64,000 nucleotides of DNA from Bactrocera neohumeralis. Lineage: Eukaryota; Arthropoda; Insecta; Diptera; Tephritidae. The translations under genes and the position numbers were made by a program. The stretch spans positions 74,729,865 to 74,793,864 of the forward strand of contig NC_065921.1 in NCBI RefSeq assembly GCF_024586455.1, written 5' to 3'. Shown here one piece after another: positions 45,781-59,194 of this stretch (the stretch's first letter is position 1; every line of letters begins with the position of its first letter). The notes under the pieces are model-generated. The model made no database searches. It was not told the DNA's origin and saw nothing but the letters and a program-made list of their open reading frames with translations.

Positions 45781-48700
45781 ATGAATCACGCGAGTAAAAT
45801 GTTCCAAAAATGTAATGAACCCCAAGTCTTCGCAGAAGGGTGTTTTAATTCGAAAATGGCGGATAATGAGCCGCTCCTGCAGCAAACAAGCAACAACTCT
45901 ACGATAACACTGGACAAAGAAATCTGTAGGCATTCTTATTATCATTTATTAAGTTTCTTTATTCACTATTTAAATTTATTTTCAATTCTTATTCAGTTTC
46001 AAAATTCAGTCTCAATCAAATTACAATGACCAATACAATATTTCCAAATTTTATTTCAATAAAATTGCTAACATTTTCAACTAACCGCTTGGCATATTTT
46101 CAGCAACCACCATGACCACATCCAGTTTCTCGAGTGATGAAGCCGCACTTGGCGATCACTATGCGTTGGACATTATTAAGGGTCATTTTCTGCGTGATTT
46201 TGATATGCGAGACGTATTGCCGTCCATACACGACATCTTTAGCAAACTGGAAGAACAATATATAAATGCAGTGCGTCATCCATACGAAAATGTTTTAGTT
46301 TATTATTTTTTTATTAATAAATATGTTTTTTCTTTGTAGCACCTTCAATGCGATAACGAGTGCACGCAAAATGCCATCACCGATATTCAAGATGTGCTCG
46401 GCGAGGAGAAAGCCTCACGTCTATTCGCCGTATTGCGCAACAAGAATTATGCACAAATACGCAAATTTATGGAAGTTTTGAGTAGTGACTATTTATGGCT
46501 AGTGAGTCATTTCGACAATGTGAATAAAGTGGACCATAGTAATTATGTGGATTTAGTACACGCTCTGCATTCAAAAGTTAGCCTTAAATATGAAGATTAC
46601 AATGTACATCGTTCGATGCCGGTAAGAATATTTTTTGCTTATTGGTTAATATTTTTTCTGGCAACTAGAACAACCAATGTTGTTGTAGCGGCCTGAGTGA
46701 TTAGTTAGATATGGTGAATTTAGCTGTGGTGAGTTCATGTGTAATTAGATAGTATCAGTAAAGATGTTTACAATTATATGTTTAGTTAAATGTGTTAAGT
46801 TTAGATGTGGTGACTTTATGATTTCTAATGTGGTGAGTTAGGTATGCTCATAAAATGCCATATTCGAAATCGAGCGTGTCAACATTTTATTAAAGTACAT
46901 AAATATGAACTTTTATACAGTCTGCAATTTGTCTGATCAGTTGTACATGGTAATATTAGGTGTGGTGAGTTCATGCGGAATTAGATATTCAAAGTAAAGA
47001 TGTTTACAATTATATGTTTAGTTAAATGTGTTAAGTTTAGGTGTGGTGAATTTATAACTTCTAATGTGGTGAGTTAGGTATGCTCAATAAAATGTTGCTT
47101 TCGCACTCAAACGTGCCAACATATTGTTAAAATACATAAATATGAATTGTTATTCAGTCTGCACTTTGTCTGATCAGTTATACATGGTGAACTTAGGTGT
47201 GGTGAGTTTATGTGTAATTAGATATTATCAGTAAAGTTGTTTACCGGCATATGTTTAGTTAAATGTGTTAAGTTTAGGTGTGGTGAATTTATAACTTCTA
47301 ATGTGGTGAGTTAGGTATGCTCAATAAAATGTTGTTTTCGCACTCAAACGTGCCAACATATTGTTAAAATACATAAATATGAACTGTTATTCAGTTTGCA
47401 ATTTGTCTGATCAGTTATACATGGTGAACTTAGGTGTGGTGAGTTTATGTGTAATTAGATATTATCAGTAAAGTTGTTTACCGGCATATGTTTAATTAAA
47501 TGTGTTAAGTTTAGGTGTGGTGAATTTTTTATTTCTAATGTGGTGAGTTAAGTATGCTAAATAAAATGCCATTTTCGAAGCCGAACGTGCCAACAAATTG
47601 TTAAAGTACATAAATATGAACTATTTTACTATGCTTATCTAATCTAATCTTATCTATTATTGTCATTTTAGTTCCGCAAACTACGCAATGCTTTACTTAC
47701 CATGCCAATGCAAGGTCGTGTAATATTAGCCAGCGACTTCGGTTATGGCAAAAAATGGCTCGCAGTCGACGTTTGCACTGATTTTGATGTTGCCAAAGCA
47801 ATGAATTTTCAAATCTACTGGATCGATATGAGCGAATGCACGAGCGCATTGGAGGATCTACGTATGTTACGTTATCTGAAACTTTTGCTAACCCAATCGT
47901 CACGTTCACCCTCACCGGCCGGCTATGGTTCATTAGAACGTCCGGACCAAAATGCAAAGTCATTTAAAAATTCAATAGATGAATATAAACATTTGGTTGG
48001 CCAAGAGCTTCGGAAGAATTCGCATGAAAAGTGCCTTGTCGTACTGGTGAATGTGCGAAATACGCATGCGTTGGAAGTCTTCGATTTGCCATGCAAATTA
48101 CTTGTACTCACACGCAGTAAAAAGGTTAGCGATTCGTTTGCGAAGAAACGCAGCACAACAATACGTTTGACAAACGGGCTGACACGTGCGGAATTTTATA
48201 TGCTCTTTGAAAAATATCTAGGGCAGCAGAATTTGTTGGAAAAGTATATGGATTTGATTTATGCGCACAGCAATGAACATCCATACTTGCTCAGCTTGAT
48301 CGGGCAGAGCTTACGACAAAATTTGGCTAATTGGCAGGATTGGATCGACAAATTGCGCGAATCAAAGTGAGTATGAAAGAATGCTTTGGTTGTTTATTTA
48401 TTTGTAATAGTAGAAGTAGCAAAAATTTGTTCCAAATTTTGTACATTTTTTTTTTAAGATTTTTAATTTTTTTTCATCAGATTTGTTGACGTTAAATTCA
48501 ATGCAGCGATTGAAAAGAGTCTCGACAGCTTAGAACCGGAGTTGAGAAAAACATTTACGAAGACATTCAGTTGCTTCCCACATGCCATTTATGTGCCACA
48601 AAGGGTAAAAATATTAATTTCTATAAAAATAAATATCGGCTTATAACATTGTTTTTGTAATTCGTTACTTTTACACATTGCAGCTGATCGCTGCGCTCTG

Positions 48701-51700
48701 GCCTGCGGGTAAGTGTGAGAAAGAATTGGAAAAGTTATATCGCCATGGTTTTCTGGAAAAGTTTATTTCACCATATGGTGAGATCTGCTATAAGCAACTC
48801 TTCGTCTATGGCAAAACAAAGCAAAACAATGAAGTGACGTCGGCTGATATAACGGATATGCATAAAAAGCTGCTTAATTATTATCAGTACGTTGCGCTTA
48901 ATTTTTATTTTACTTTAAATATAATTTTTTTATACAAATTACTTATTTTTAATTGCAGTCTAGTTGAAGATCTGGCGGCGCGCAGCGAAGTTTTGCCATT
49001 TAAGCGTGACATGCATGACTTCTACTTTTTCTCCTGCATTGGTTATCATATCAATAAGTCTGGACTGACCGACTACTTTCGTCAGCTGTATTTGGATTTT
49101 GGTTTTCTGGAGCAGAAAATACGCAATGTTGACTTGCTAAGCACCATTGCCGATCTAGAAACATATCAAGAGTATATTGGTTAGTTGAATGCCAATATTT
49201 ATGCAGCATATTAAACTATTGGCTAGTCGAAAAAGTTTTTTCCTTTTTCTAATCATACTATTTACCATATTATATCTCATTATTTATTATTTTATTATTT
49301 ATACGCAGCTGCTGATTTGCAGGCACGCAAATTATTGCGTGCATTACTCAAATTTTTACCCAATATCGAGAAGACACTGCAGGAATCCAGCAGCACCACA
49401 CTTTTGCAATGCGCGTTCATGGAGGATGGTTTAGTTGGCATTGAGGCGCGCAAACAAGCGGCCGCTTTTTCAAATTTCGCTTGGTTTGAGCAACAGTGAG
49501 TATTTACATTACATTTTACATGGCATACATTTCAAGTTACAATGCCAATTGTAATATATTCTCTTTTAACACAGCGGCTGTATTCATCAACGTCAAAATA
49601 TTGTACCACTGCCAAGTACACCGAAAAAAGTCTTACTACTTGATCAAGAACGTTCGCTAATTGCTTTGCAAGAAAGTTCAGCAATTTTGCTAATCAACAT
49701 AACCTTTGATTGGAATACATATACTGTGAAACTTAAGGAACCGACGCGCGGCAAATCAAACGTGATTGATATACGTTTCTTCCGTGACAATAATTCATAT
49801 ATTTTGTTAGCGCTGTATGACAATGGCAATATGAATGTTTGGTCGCTACAGGGTGATTGCACTATGTACCGGCGCAGGGTGAGTAGATATTTTATTTTTT
49901 TTTTTTAAGTTTTTTTTTCAATATTTATACTCTTGCAGCATGTTGCTAAGCAGTGTACTGTTGTTGTTGTTGTTGTAGCGGCAGAACTCTGCCAAGTTGA
50001 CAGTCCTTGGCGGGATAAAAATTCGGTCCGTTCCGTTTAAGTAAAGCCGACTGTCGTGGGAACTTAACATAACACAGAGTGTTATAGTTTTGTTCATCTA
50101 ACGGTTGTATGTATATACATATATAAATGATCAGCATGACAAGACTAGTTGAAATCCGTCCGTCCACCCCTCCGTACTTTGCTGTAGCTTAAGTCAAAAT
50201 TTGACGATGGGCGTGGTACAGTTTCTATCTGATAATTTCCTTTCCAGTGTAAAAATCAAGAAGCAGTTAATGTAACTGGATGAAACTTTGCACGTATAAT
50301 TTCGAGTAAGCCAACTTTTGTCCGAAAATTGTCCAAATCCAACAAAAACTGTTCAAGTTCCTAGGTACCGAATATTTGGACCCCAGTACCGATAATTGAC
50401 TTGTAACCGAAAATATCTGTTAATGTGTGAGATATATAATCTGGGATAATCTTTCTGACAATTGTATGTATGTGTGGCAAAAATGGATTGAATCGGGTCA
50501 ATACTTCCCTTAGTCCCCATACAAGTATACCTAATGTAAAGATTTTCGAACTTCCGCTTATATCGTCGAACTTCCGCTTATATCAGCCATTTGAGTTTTA
50601 AATTGAGAGAGCGTGTTTCTAGCACATTTGTGCTTAGAATGAATAAAATGTGGTGAAAAACACCCTAAACCCTCTATAACTAACTTGAAGATACCTCCCT
50701 GGCTTTAAACCTTGCAAGTTGCAAAGTATGAAATGTTCGGTTTTATCCGAACTTAGCTCGTCCTTACTTGTTTTTTATTATGTTTAACGTTAGAAACGTT
50801 GTTCAAAAATTTTTTTACGTAGAAAAACATAACTTAACTTAACATTGCTTTACGTAACTTAACATAACTTTAAGTAGCATAAAATAACAAACATAGCGTA
50901 ACTTAATATAACTTAATTAAACGTAGCTTAAACTAACAATACTTGACTTAACTTAACACAAAATTACGTAACATAACTTAACTTAACGTAACGTAACTTT
51001 ACAAAACGTAATTTAACATAAGCTTACGTCACATAACTTAACTTAACGTAACATAACTTAACATAACGTAACTTTGTTTTACACAACTTAAAGTAACTTA
51101 ACATAAAAAAACATAACTTTATTTAACACAACTTTAACGTAAAATAACAAACATAACGTGGCTTGACACAACTTTATGTCACCTAACTTAACATAACGTG
51201 GCTTAACATCATTTAACTTAAAGTAACGTAGCTTAACTTTAATAAATAAACATAACTTAACTTAACATAGCATAATTTTACATAACATAACTTTGAGCAA
51301 CATAAAATTGCTAAACATAACAAAACAAAACGTTACTTAACAAAATTTTGCGCAACTTAATTTAACACGACTTAACATAATTTAACTTACTTTAACTTAA
51401 CATAATTAAAAGTAACGGAACTGAACATAACGTTATCTAATATAACGTGCTACATTATTATATTCTAATTCCTCTCCACAGTCTCACTCATTTGCGCGTC
51501 CAGCTGAAAAAGAAATCGAATGTCGGAATTTCATACCAATCGATCATTTGCTGAAGCCTATATCAGCTTTTGATTTCTCCTACGGTGTTAACACTAATCC
51601 GTCCAATTTATACTTGGCTTATAGAACCGGTGAAATTCGTTATATTGAGTGGAACAGTGAGAATGAGATCTTCGTGCCTGCACCATATGAGTGTTTGAAA

Positions 51701-54700
51701 ACCGGCATGCCGGATATATGTCTCCTGCGCATCGTCTTCAATCGTAACTATATAGTGTGCAACAAAGCGGGTGACATATGCATTTTCGATGTGTTGGATT
51801 ACTCGCATCTACGTGGCATCGAAACGTTCAAACACTTAATCGAAACAATCGAATTAACACGCAATGAGTTGCTGTTAATTTGTCGCCGTTGCATTGTGCA
51901 TTTTACAAGCAGGTCTATAAATCAAACTGGTGAGCCGAACTATCTGCTACAAGAGCGCGACATAACAGCCGATGATGCGCATAATGCCATCAATTGCGCC
52001 AAACTATTGCACATCAATGGGCATAAGCAACTGCTATTGGGCACCAAGAAGGGTCTCATAATGTTCGACATCGAAACGCGTACAAAAGTTTTGACGACAA
52101 ACGTTAACGAAGATATCACTTGTGTGGATATACAGCCACTGGATGTAGTTAAGAACAAATATATCGTGGCGTGTGGCTCCAACGCGCATAAGTTCTTAAA
52201 TCTGTTTGCGTTGCGTACCAATGCCGCTGGCAGACCGCTGCTCAGCTGGTCGGGTAGTTCAAAAACATTACGCACGAAGCAGCCGAACTTGGACTTACAG
52301 ATGCCACCATATGTGTCGTTGAAGGGCGGCAAATTGTATACGGTGCAATATGAGCATGATGCGGCGACGCTGCTAGCGGTCGACTCTCAGAATCAGGTTA
52401 TTTGAAATGGCAACAAAAATTGTCTTAATATATTTTTGTAATTTTATTTCGTTTTCTCGTATTTTTCAGTTACATAAAATTGATGCCAACGGCCATACGC
52501 GTGTGTATGAAACAGCGCCAGACATCATCACTGCCATTGCACAATACGGTGAGCGGTCATTTATCGGTTGCGCTAATGGTGTGCTGGTTGATTTGAGTTT
52601 GCATGCAACTTCGCCAGCTGCTATGCAACAGGTGTTTAGTAAGCAGCCGATTGAGTTTTTACAGTTGCTCGATGAACATACGCTGATTGCTGCCGGTGCC
52701 AATGAGTTTGTCGTTTTTACGAACTTGAATTATGGTGTTTGTAAGCGTTTTCCAATGCTCGCCAATAGAGTTATGCGCTGTTTTCGTCTAACGGCAGGCC
52801 AAATACTTATACTTTTTACCAATCGTGCATTTTCGGTATGTTAAAATCATATATAGTAATATATATCATATATAGTAACAATGAAAAACAAAATTATTAA
52901 CAGGTTTTGGACGAGTGTGCCAATTTAATATACAATTACATTCCGAAGACTCCAGTCAGTATTGGTGGTTGCGATCTCCAAAACAACCAACTTTTTATGG
53001 TAACTGAAAACTATAAAATCGAGGTGAGTAAAGAGAGAAGAAAACAGTACAAGAAGGGTATACAAGTGTTATTCGAAATTTTAAACTTTATGACACATAT
53101 ATATATTTTTCGATATTTAATATTCAATATATTTATTTAAAATTCTAATTAAAAAAAAAAATTTTGTATATTTTTCGAAATTTCAATATTCAATATATTT
53201 TTTCAAACTTTCAAAATTTAAAATACGTACATATATTTTCGAAAATTTAATATAAATAGTTTTCGAAATTTCAATATTCCATATATTTTTCGAAAATTTA
53301 AACTTTAATCCTTGTTTTTCGGAATTTCAGTATTCAATATATTTTTCGATATTTCAATATTCAATATACATATTTTCTTCGAAATTGTAATATACAATGT
53401 ATGCGCATAACTTTCGAAATTGTAAACTTTATTATATATTATTTGTAATTTCAAGCTTTAAAATACATATGTTTTTCGAAATTTCAATATTTAATATACA
53501 CATATTTCAAATTTTTTTCAAAATTTTAAACATTTTTCTAAAATTTAAACTTCAATCTATGTTTTTCGAAATTTCAATATTCAAGATATTTTTTCGAAAA
53601 TTTGAACTTCAATATACATACATACGATTTTCGAAAATTTTAACTTCAATAAATAGTTTTCGAAAATTTAAACTTTAATATATGTTTTTCGAAATTTCAA
53701 TATTCAATATATTTTTTTGAAAATTGAAACTTCAAGATATGATTTTCGAAGTTTTAGCTTTATTATATACATATATGTATGTATGTATATTCCAAAGTTT
53801 TATTATTTTAATTAAATTTTATTTTAATTTTAAACTTACATACATATATGTATATTGATGTATACTATTCCAAAATTTAAACTTCAATACATCCTTTTTC
53901 GAAATTTGTAACTTTATTAACGAAATTTTAAACTTTAATATACATATGTACATATGTATGTTTTTCGAAATTTGAACTTTAATATACATATTTACATATG
54001 TATGTACATATATTCGAAATTTCAATCCTTTTCGAAATTTAAACTTTAATATACATATGTATGTATGTATATTCGAAATTTTAAACCTAATTTTATATTT
54101 TTCTATAAAATTTAAACGAATTTTAAAATTTTTGTATATTAAATATTTTGAAATTTTATTTTTCACTTGACATTTGCATTTAGTATGCTGTTAAACCAAT
54201 CAGTCAAGCCATCATTCCAAAGAAAATACTTATTCTCCTACACTATCTACCAGTTTCTATATATTTACCATATGTGTGCTTTGTTATAAATATCTATCTG
54301 CCTTTCAGCTATTATTTCCTTTTATTCTGATGCATGACCGATGAAAATATCTTTCTAAACATAGTCTATGACTCTGTATGTCAGCGTTTGGATTCTTTGG
54401 TGCAAGTTCTATCCACACTTTTCGGTTCTCTTAAACTAAATTTACAGACATTGACAGGTGCAGCCTTAGCGACATAGTATAATTTTTAACTGAATGTGCC
54501 ATAACGGTTACCTAGAAATATTTCTAATCAGTGTTACCATATTTTATATCAATGCACGCTGTTGCCCAAGTTGCTAACTAAGCTGTTTTAATAATAAATA
54601 TACTAATGTAGTCACTAACAAAATGTTCTAAAGCAAGTTATGTTAAGTACTAACATATGTATGTATGTAGGTTATTCGGGAATCGGTTTGGCATGTTTTA

Positions 54701-57166
54701 AATAAGTCGATTTCTCAATTCTTTCCTGTCATACTCATGCGTTTTAAAGCTGACCAAAGATACAGAATTTTATAGATTTTATGGATCACAACACCATCTT
54801 GCTCTATATTGTTTTTGTTTTCTTGTTCTTGCTTTTTTGTTTTTATTTCATTTTTTTTATTGTTTTCTTATTTTTTTTCTAAATTTTGTTTATTTTTATC
54901 TTATGTTTTTTTATTTTAATTTTATTCTAGTTTTTTTTTTTTAATTTTATTTTTTATAATTTTATTTTATTTTTTTTTATTTTATTTTTTTAATTTTATT
55001 TTTTTAATATTATTTTTATTATATTTTAGTTCATTTTATTTTTTTATTTTGTTATTTTATTTTATTTTTATTTTTATTTTATTTTATTTTATTTTATTTT
55101 ATTTAATTTTATTTTATTTTATTTTATTTTATTTTTTTTATTTTATTTTTATTTTATTTTATTTTTATATTTATTTTTTTTATTTTTATTTTTTTATTTT
55201 TATTTTTTCTCGTCTTTTTATTTTGTCAGTCCGGGTCAAATTTGATCTGATACACTTTTTGACAATTACATAGTTAAATGTTTATTTTTTTTGTATTTTC
55301 TTTTTTTATATAATTTTTTTTTTATTTTATTTTTAGTTTATTTTATTTTATTTTTTTTATTTTATTTTGTTTTTTATTTTATTTTTAGTTTGTCTCGTCT
55401 TTTTTTGTCAGTCCGGGTCAATTTTAATCTGATACACTTTTTGACAATTACATAGTTAAATGTTTATTTTTTTTGTATTTTCTTTTTTTATATATTTTTT
55501 TTTATTTTATTTTTTTTATTTTATTTTATTTTTTTTATTTTATTTTTTTTTTTTATTTTATTTTTATTTTATTTTTTTTTTTTTTTTTTTTTTTTTTTAT
55601 TTTTTTTTTTTTTTTTATTTTTAATTTGTCTCGTCTTTTTTTTGTCAGTCCGGGTCAATTTTGATCTGATACACTTTTTGACAATTAGTTAAATGTTTAA
55701 TTTTTTTTTGTATTTAATTTTTTTTATTTAATTTCGTATTTTATTTTTTTATATAATTTTTTTTTTTTAATTTTATTTTTATTATATTTTAGTTTATTTT
55801 ATTTTTTTGTTTTATTTTTATTTTATTTTTTTATTTAATTTTTTTTATTATATTATTTTTATTATATGTTTTTTATTTTTTTCCCGTCGTTTTTTTTTTG
55901 GTCAGTCCGGGTCATTTTTGATCTGATACACTTTTTGACAATTCTATCATAGAGCTGTGTTTTATAATCAGTTTAGTTTAAGTTCTTTCCGAGGATTTAA
56001 CTTATTACGGTACATTAATGGCTATTTCATTTATATTACGATGACTATATTCAAAAGAACAGTTAATGTGCAATAATCTTAGTATAGTAAGTGTTACTAA
56101 CATCACAAATAATCCGAATGTGCCCTTAACTTGTCAAATTCTATGGTGAAACGCTCTTATGATAAATACACGTACACTCTACATAACCTACATAACGGTC
56201 TAAATATGTACACTCACGGTCATAAAAAACTCCACATTGCTGCCAACTTAAATTACTAAATTATCGCTTATTTGTATATTTAAAGGTTTTTGATCTTGCC
56301 GATTCGCTTGGTCCCAAACAGCCGAACATGACCTACAACGCTGGTGATATGTTTCGCGGCGCACGAGTCAGCTGTATAGCGGTATCACGCAAAGCCAACT
56401 TACTCGCTGTCGCTTGCTATATAATGAACCATAATGGCGAGAACGACATAAGTATACATGTATGTAGACACAAGATTTTATAATATTATTAGAAAATCAC
56501 GCAACTTATCATAACCTAACTTTACTTTTGTAGGTTTACGATTGCCAACTACACGCCAAACGCATCGATCTGCTCTACACCCTCAATGGTCACTCGCAAC
56601 GCATCAACAGTATGCGTTTCTCGCCTAATGCCTATGTGCTAGTCAGCTGTGCTGAGCAGCTATGCTGGTGGAGCTTGCACATGGCGGCATGTAAGCTGAA
56701 CAATGCCGTCGCAGACACGACAACACAACAGCGACGTAGCGGCTTTACACGTTTTCCCTCCGACAGTGAGGACGAGGAAACGCTTGAAGAGCACTTAAGC
56801 GCCGGTAAACTTGCAAGAATTTTGGAAGATGTTTCGCTGCAGGCGCGTAATGACACACGTCCACCAACCGATGTTACACCAGTTGATGATGTTGTTGATT
56901 TCACAATGGCGACCGGCGGAGTTGATGCCATTTGGAAGAGCAAGTGTGGACCGGCAACAAATTGTGAATTGTTGGCATGTGTGAAATTTAATGGCAACGA
57001 GGCGCTGCAGTTTTTCGCCAATGAAGCGTTCACGAAATTCCAGACAATCGACAATGGCGGCAGTTATTATGTGTTGACACTGCATGATTTCAATGCGCCG
57101 CTGGAGACATGTGAAAGCGTCGTTGAAACGTCAAATGCTGTTGCAGACTGTGATGTAGTCACCTGA
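45781..57166 (+). CDS. Dark: Dark, Apaf-1-related apoptosome protein
   Basis: Adaptor that assembles the fly apoptosome and activates the initiator caspase Dronc. The 14-exon model is 45781-45925, 46104-46270, 46340-46621, 47672-48366, 48481-48604, 48684-48886, 48959-49179, 49309-49495, 49575-49878, 51482-52396, 52470-52835, 52904-53023, 56286-56459 and 56534-57166: about 1511 residues, against about 1440 in D. melanogaster. Order: a helical CARD-like region (about 60-190, LDIIKGHFLRDFDMRDVLPS), an NB-ARC region from 199 with a Walker A-like stretch SDFGYGKKW (G222-W227), helical repeats, then WD40-type beta-propeller sequence from about 675 (ILLALYDNGNMNVWSL) to the end. An acidic SDSEDEETLEE segment lies near the C-terminus. 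The start (MNHASKMFQK) and the exon 2 donor (46270, or 46291) are uncertain. Introns 3, 9 and 12 hold repeats. Confidence 0.9.
46705..47640. repeat. 237-bp tandem satellite, about four copies, in Dark intron 3
   Basis: The landmark GTCTGATCAG occurs at 46931, 47168 and 47405, and TGTGTTAAGT at 46791, 47027, 47264 and 47501, giving a period of 236-237 bp. Each unit contains GGTGTGGTGAGTT, TTTAGTTAAATG and AAATACATAAATATGAA-type phrases. Copies 3 and 4 share GTTTACCGGCATATG, so they are the closest pair. The array lies wholly in the intron. Confidence 0.88.
49950..50775. repeat. Family C plus family A repeats in Dark intron 9
   Basis: A (GTT)n TAGCGGCAGAACTCTGCC start at 49957 is family C. From about 50070 to 50775 a family A copy follows, with GTTATAGTTTTGTTC near its left end and ATGAAATGTTCGG..CTTACTTGTTT at its right end. 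The interior has been partly lost relative to 2112-3147. Confidence 0.6.
50835..51460. repeat. Degenerate short tandem array (AACTTAACATAACGTAACTT)
   Basis: About 620 bp of variable joins of 5-bp words such as AACTT, AACAT and AACGT fills the end of Dark intron 9, stopping ~20 bp before the exon 10 acceptor. No fixed higher-order period is visible by eye. Confidence 0.8.
53040..54165. repeat. Degenerate tandem array with TTCGAAATTTCAATATTCAA unit
   Basis: Roughly 30-bp units repeat over 1.1 kb in Dark intron 12. Two unit forms alternate irregularly: one with TTTCAATATTCAATATA and one with AATTTAAACTTTAATATA. TACATATGTATG runs are interspersed. The translated frames are artefacts. Confidence 0.8.
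54830..55945. repeat. (TTTTA)n array with an embedded four-fold GTCAGTCCGGGTCA block
   Basis: Long T-rich TTTTA/TTTTTA runs are interrupted by a conserved block of about 70 bp (GTCAGTCCGGGTCA, then GATCTGATACACTTTTTGAC). It occurs at 55225, 55407, 55644 and 55901, with spacings of 182, 237 and 257 bp. The block is far better kept than the T-rich spacers. It lies in Dark intron 12; poly-F reading frames here are artefacts. Confidence 0.82.
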
Positions 57167-58113
57167 CCGCCTGACAGTCGCCTTTATACGCCGAGGGGGC
57201 GTACGAAAAAGGGTTCTGTTCCAAAAGGTGCGGCTGTGATTGAGACTGTAGTGTTTCGCTACCAATTTATATACTTTTTAATTTATTTTTGTATATTTCA
57301 CTGCGATCTCTTTGCATGTGATTGCTAACGGTAAAGCTAAAGGTAAAGCAAGTCAAAAGCACAACGCCAAAAAAGAAAACAATCAAATGCTAGCTATTTT
57401 TACATATATGTATTTACATTAAACTAGCGCCAATAGTTAGTGTATAAGTATTAAAGTTTTAAAGCAACACGTGACAACTATTACGTAACTATTTTTTTTT
57501 TTTTGAGTTTATACACTACAAAGAAATAGCAACTTCAGCGTGCAACAAATAGGTGCCAAATAGTTTATTTTTATGCAGTAAGCAAGCTATTTTCAGTGTG
57601 CTAATAATGAAAGACACTCTGTAAGTTGACTCACGGAACAGCAGAGTTAACGGTTTAGTTTTTATATGTTAAAAATAACGTATTCCAAAAATGTCAAACC
57701 AATTATTCTTATGATATAACTCAATATATGTGTTATTGACATAATTTTTACATATATTTTGTGTAAGTTTATATGTTTTTCTAAGCTCTAAGCATAGCGC
57801 ATTTATTGTCTAGCAAGTACTGCCACAGTAAAGCATTTATATTCGTGCTTGGTAGCGTTACCAAAGACTGAAACAATCATGCTATTTGAAATTGTGCTTT
57901 ACATGCGTAAAACTACTAAACTCAAGCCTCATATAATATGTTTCGTGTAATACAATTTATGTCCTTTCACTTAAGTCGACTAAAGCTATACCAACATATT
58001 ATTACATATCGTCACCTAAAATGCAAAATAACGTAAAATCACTTTTCATAAGTTTACAGGCGAAGGAAAAACGATATAATAGAAAAGACTCATATTGAAA
58101 CAAAATTTGAGTT
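57167..58113. other. Dark 3' UTR and flank
   Basis: No coding content. The 3' UTR of Dark lies in the first few hundred bases; ATTAAA near 57450 could be its polyadenylation signal. Confidence 0.4.
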
Positions 58114-58288
58114 TTGGTTATAAAATGGTTATGTATTGGTTATATAATGGTAATGTATGGGTTATATAATGGTTATGTATGGGTTATATAATGGTTATGT
58201 ATGGGTTATATAATGGTTATGTATTGGTTATATAATGGTTATATTTTGGTTATATATTAGTTACATATCGGTTACACATTGGTTATAT
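58114..58288. repeat. 22-bp minisatellite (ATGGTTATGTATGGGTTATA)
   Basis: The 22-bp unit is repeated about seven times, four of them nearly identical in the middle and decaying at both ends. Non-coding. Confidence 0.82.
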
Positions 58289-58924
58289 CCGACTGAAAAT
58301 TTTATGCTACATATACGTATTATGATGTAGTCAATCGTAAGCAATAAAAAATTCAATTTTGATTGTTTTATTGATAAGTTGCTTTGCATTTTAGCTGACA
58401 ATATGTAATCACAGGGATCATGAATCATGTTTTTCAATGCGTGCGAGTTTGTACTTGTGTTGAATTTTAGTGGAATTTATAGTTATGGTTTATTTGCTAG
58501 AAAACATCATTCGTATTAGTTCATACTAGACATTCGTTTATTTACATATATGTATGTACATATATGTATGTATATCTAGTTTTCATATTATTTACGAAGT
58601 AAAACATTTTTAAGTTTTGCTTGTTCTCACAAAATTACCATTTTAAAGTGTCATACATATTTTTAAATTCAAATTTATTTGTTCAACTTTTTGTAAAAAA
58701 CTCAAAATAATTTTATTTAAATACTATAAAATATTTGTTAACGTTTATAGTAATAGCGAACTGTACGTATTCCAAAAAAAAATTATTATGCAGACATACA
58801 TTTTACTTAAGCTACAATTTTTTATAAACTATTATACAAAGCTCTCTAATATTTTTGTAATGAAAAAACAAATCAAAATAAATTCATGCTTGTATTAAAA
58901 GACAATTTTGAACCTATAACTCGC

Positions 58925-59190
58925 AGGTTTTTTTATTTATTTTATTTTTTGTTTACTTTTTTATTTTTTTTTTATTTTTTATTTTAAATTTTTTTGTTTA
59001 CTACTTTTTTTGTATTTGTATTTTCATTTTATTTTATTTTTTTTATTTTATTTTATTTTTTATTTTTTTATTTTTATTTTATTTTTTTTTTATTTTTTTT
59101 TTTTTATTTATTTTTTTTTTATTTTTTTATTTTTTTTTTTTTTTATTTTATTTTTTTTTTTACATTTTTTTTTTATTTCTTTTTATAAAC
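58925..59190. repeat. T-rich (TTTTA)n low-complexity tract
   Basis: A second TTTTA-type tract, without the GTCAGTCCGGG block. Its phenylalanine-rich frames are artefacts. Confidence 0.75.
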
Positions 59191-59194
59191 GATG

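Noticed and set aside
46705..47640. CRISPR-like regular repeat
   Set aside because: Units are 237 bp and contiguous without unique spacers, so this is a satellite in a eukaryotic intron.
53397..53678. 93-codon frame in the Dark intron
   Set aside because: It comes from the TTCGAAATTTCAATATTCAA array.
55049..55273. Phenylalanine/isoleucine-rich membrane-like frames (also 55473-55664 and 58994-59195)
   Set aside because: They are translations of TTTTA repeats.
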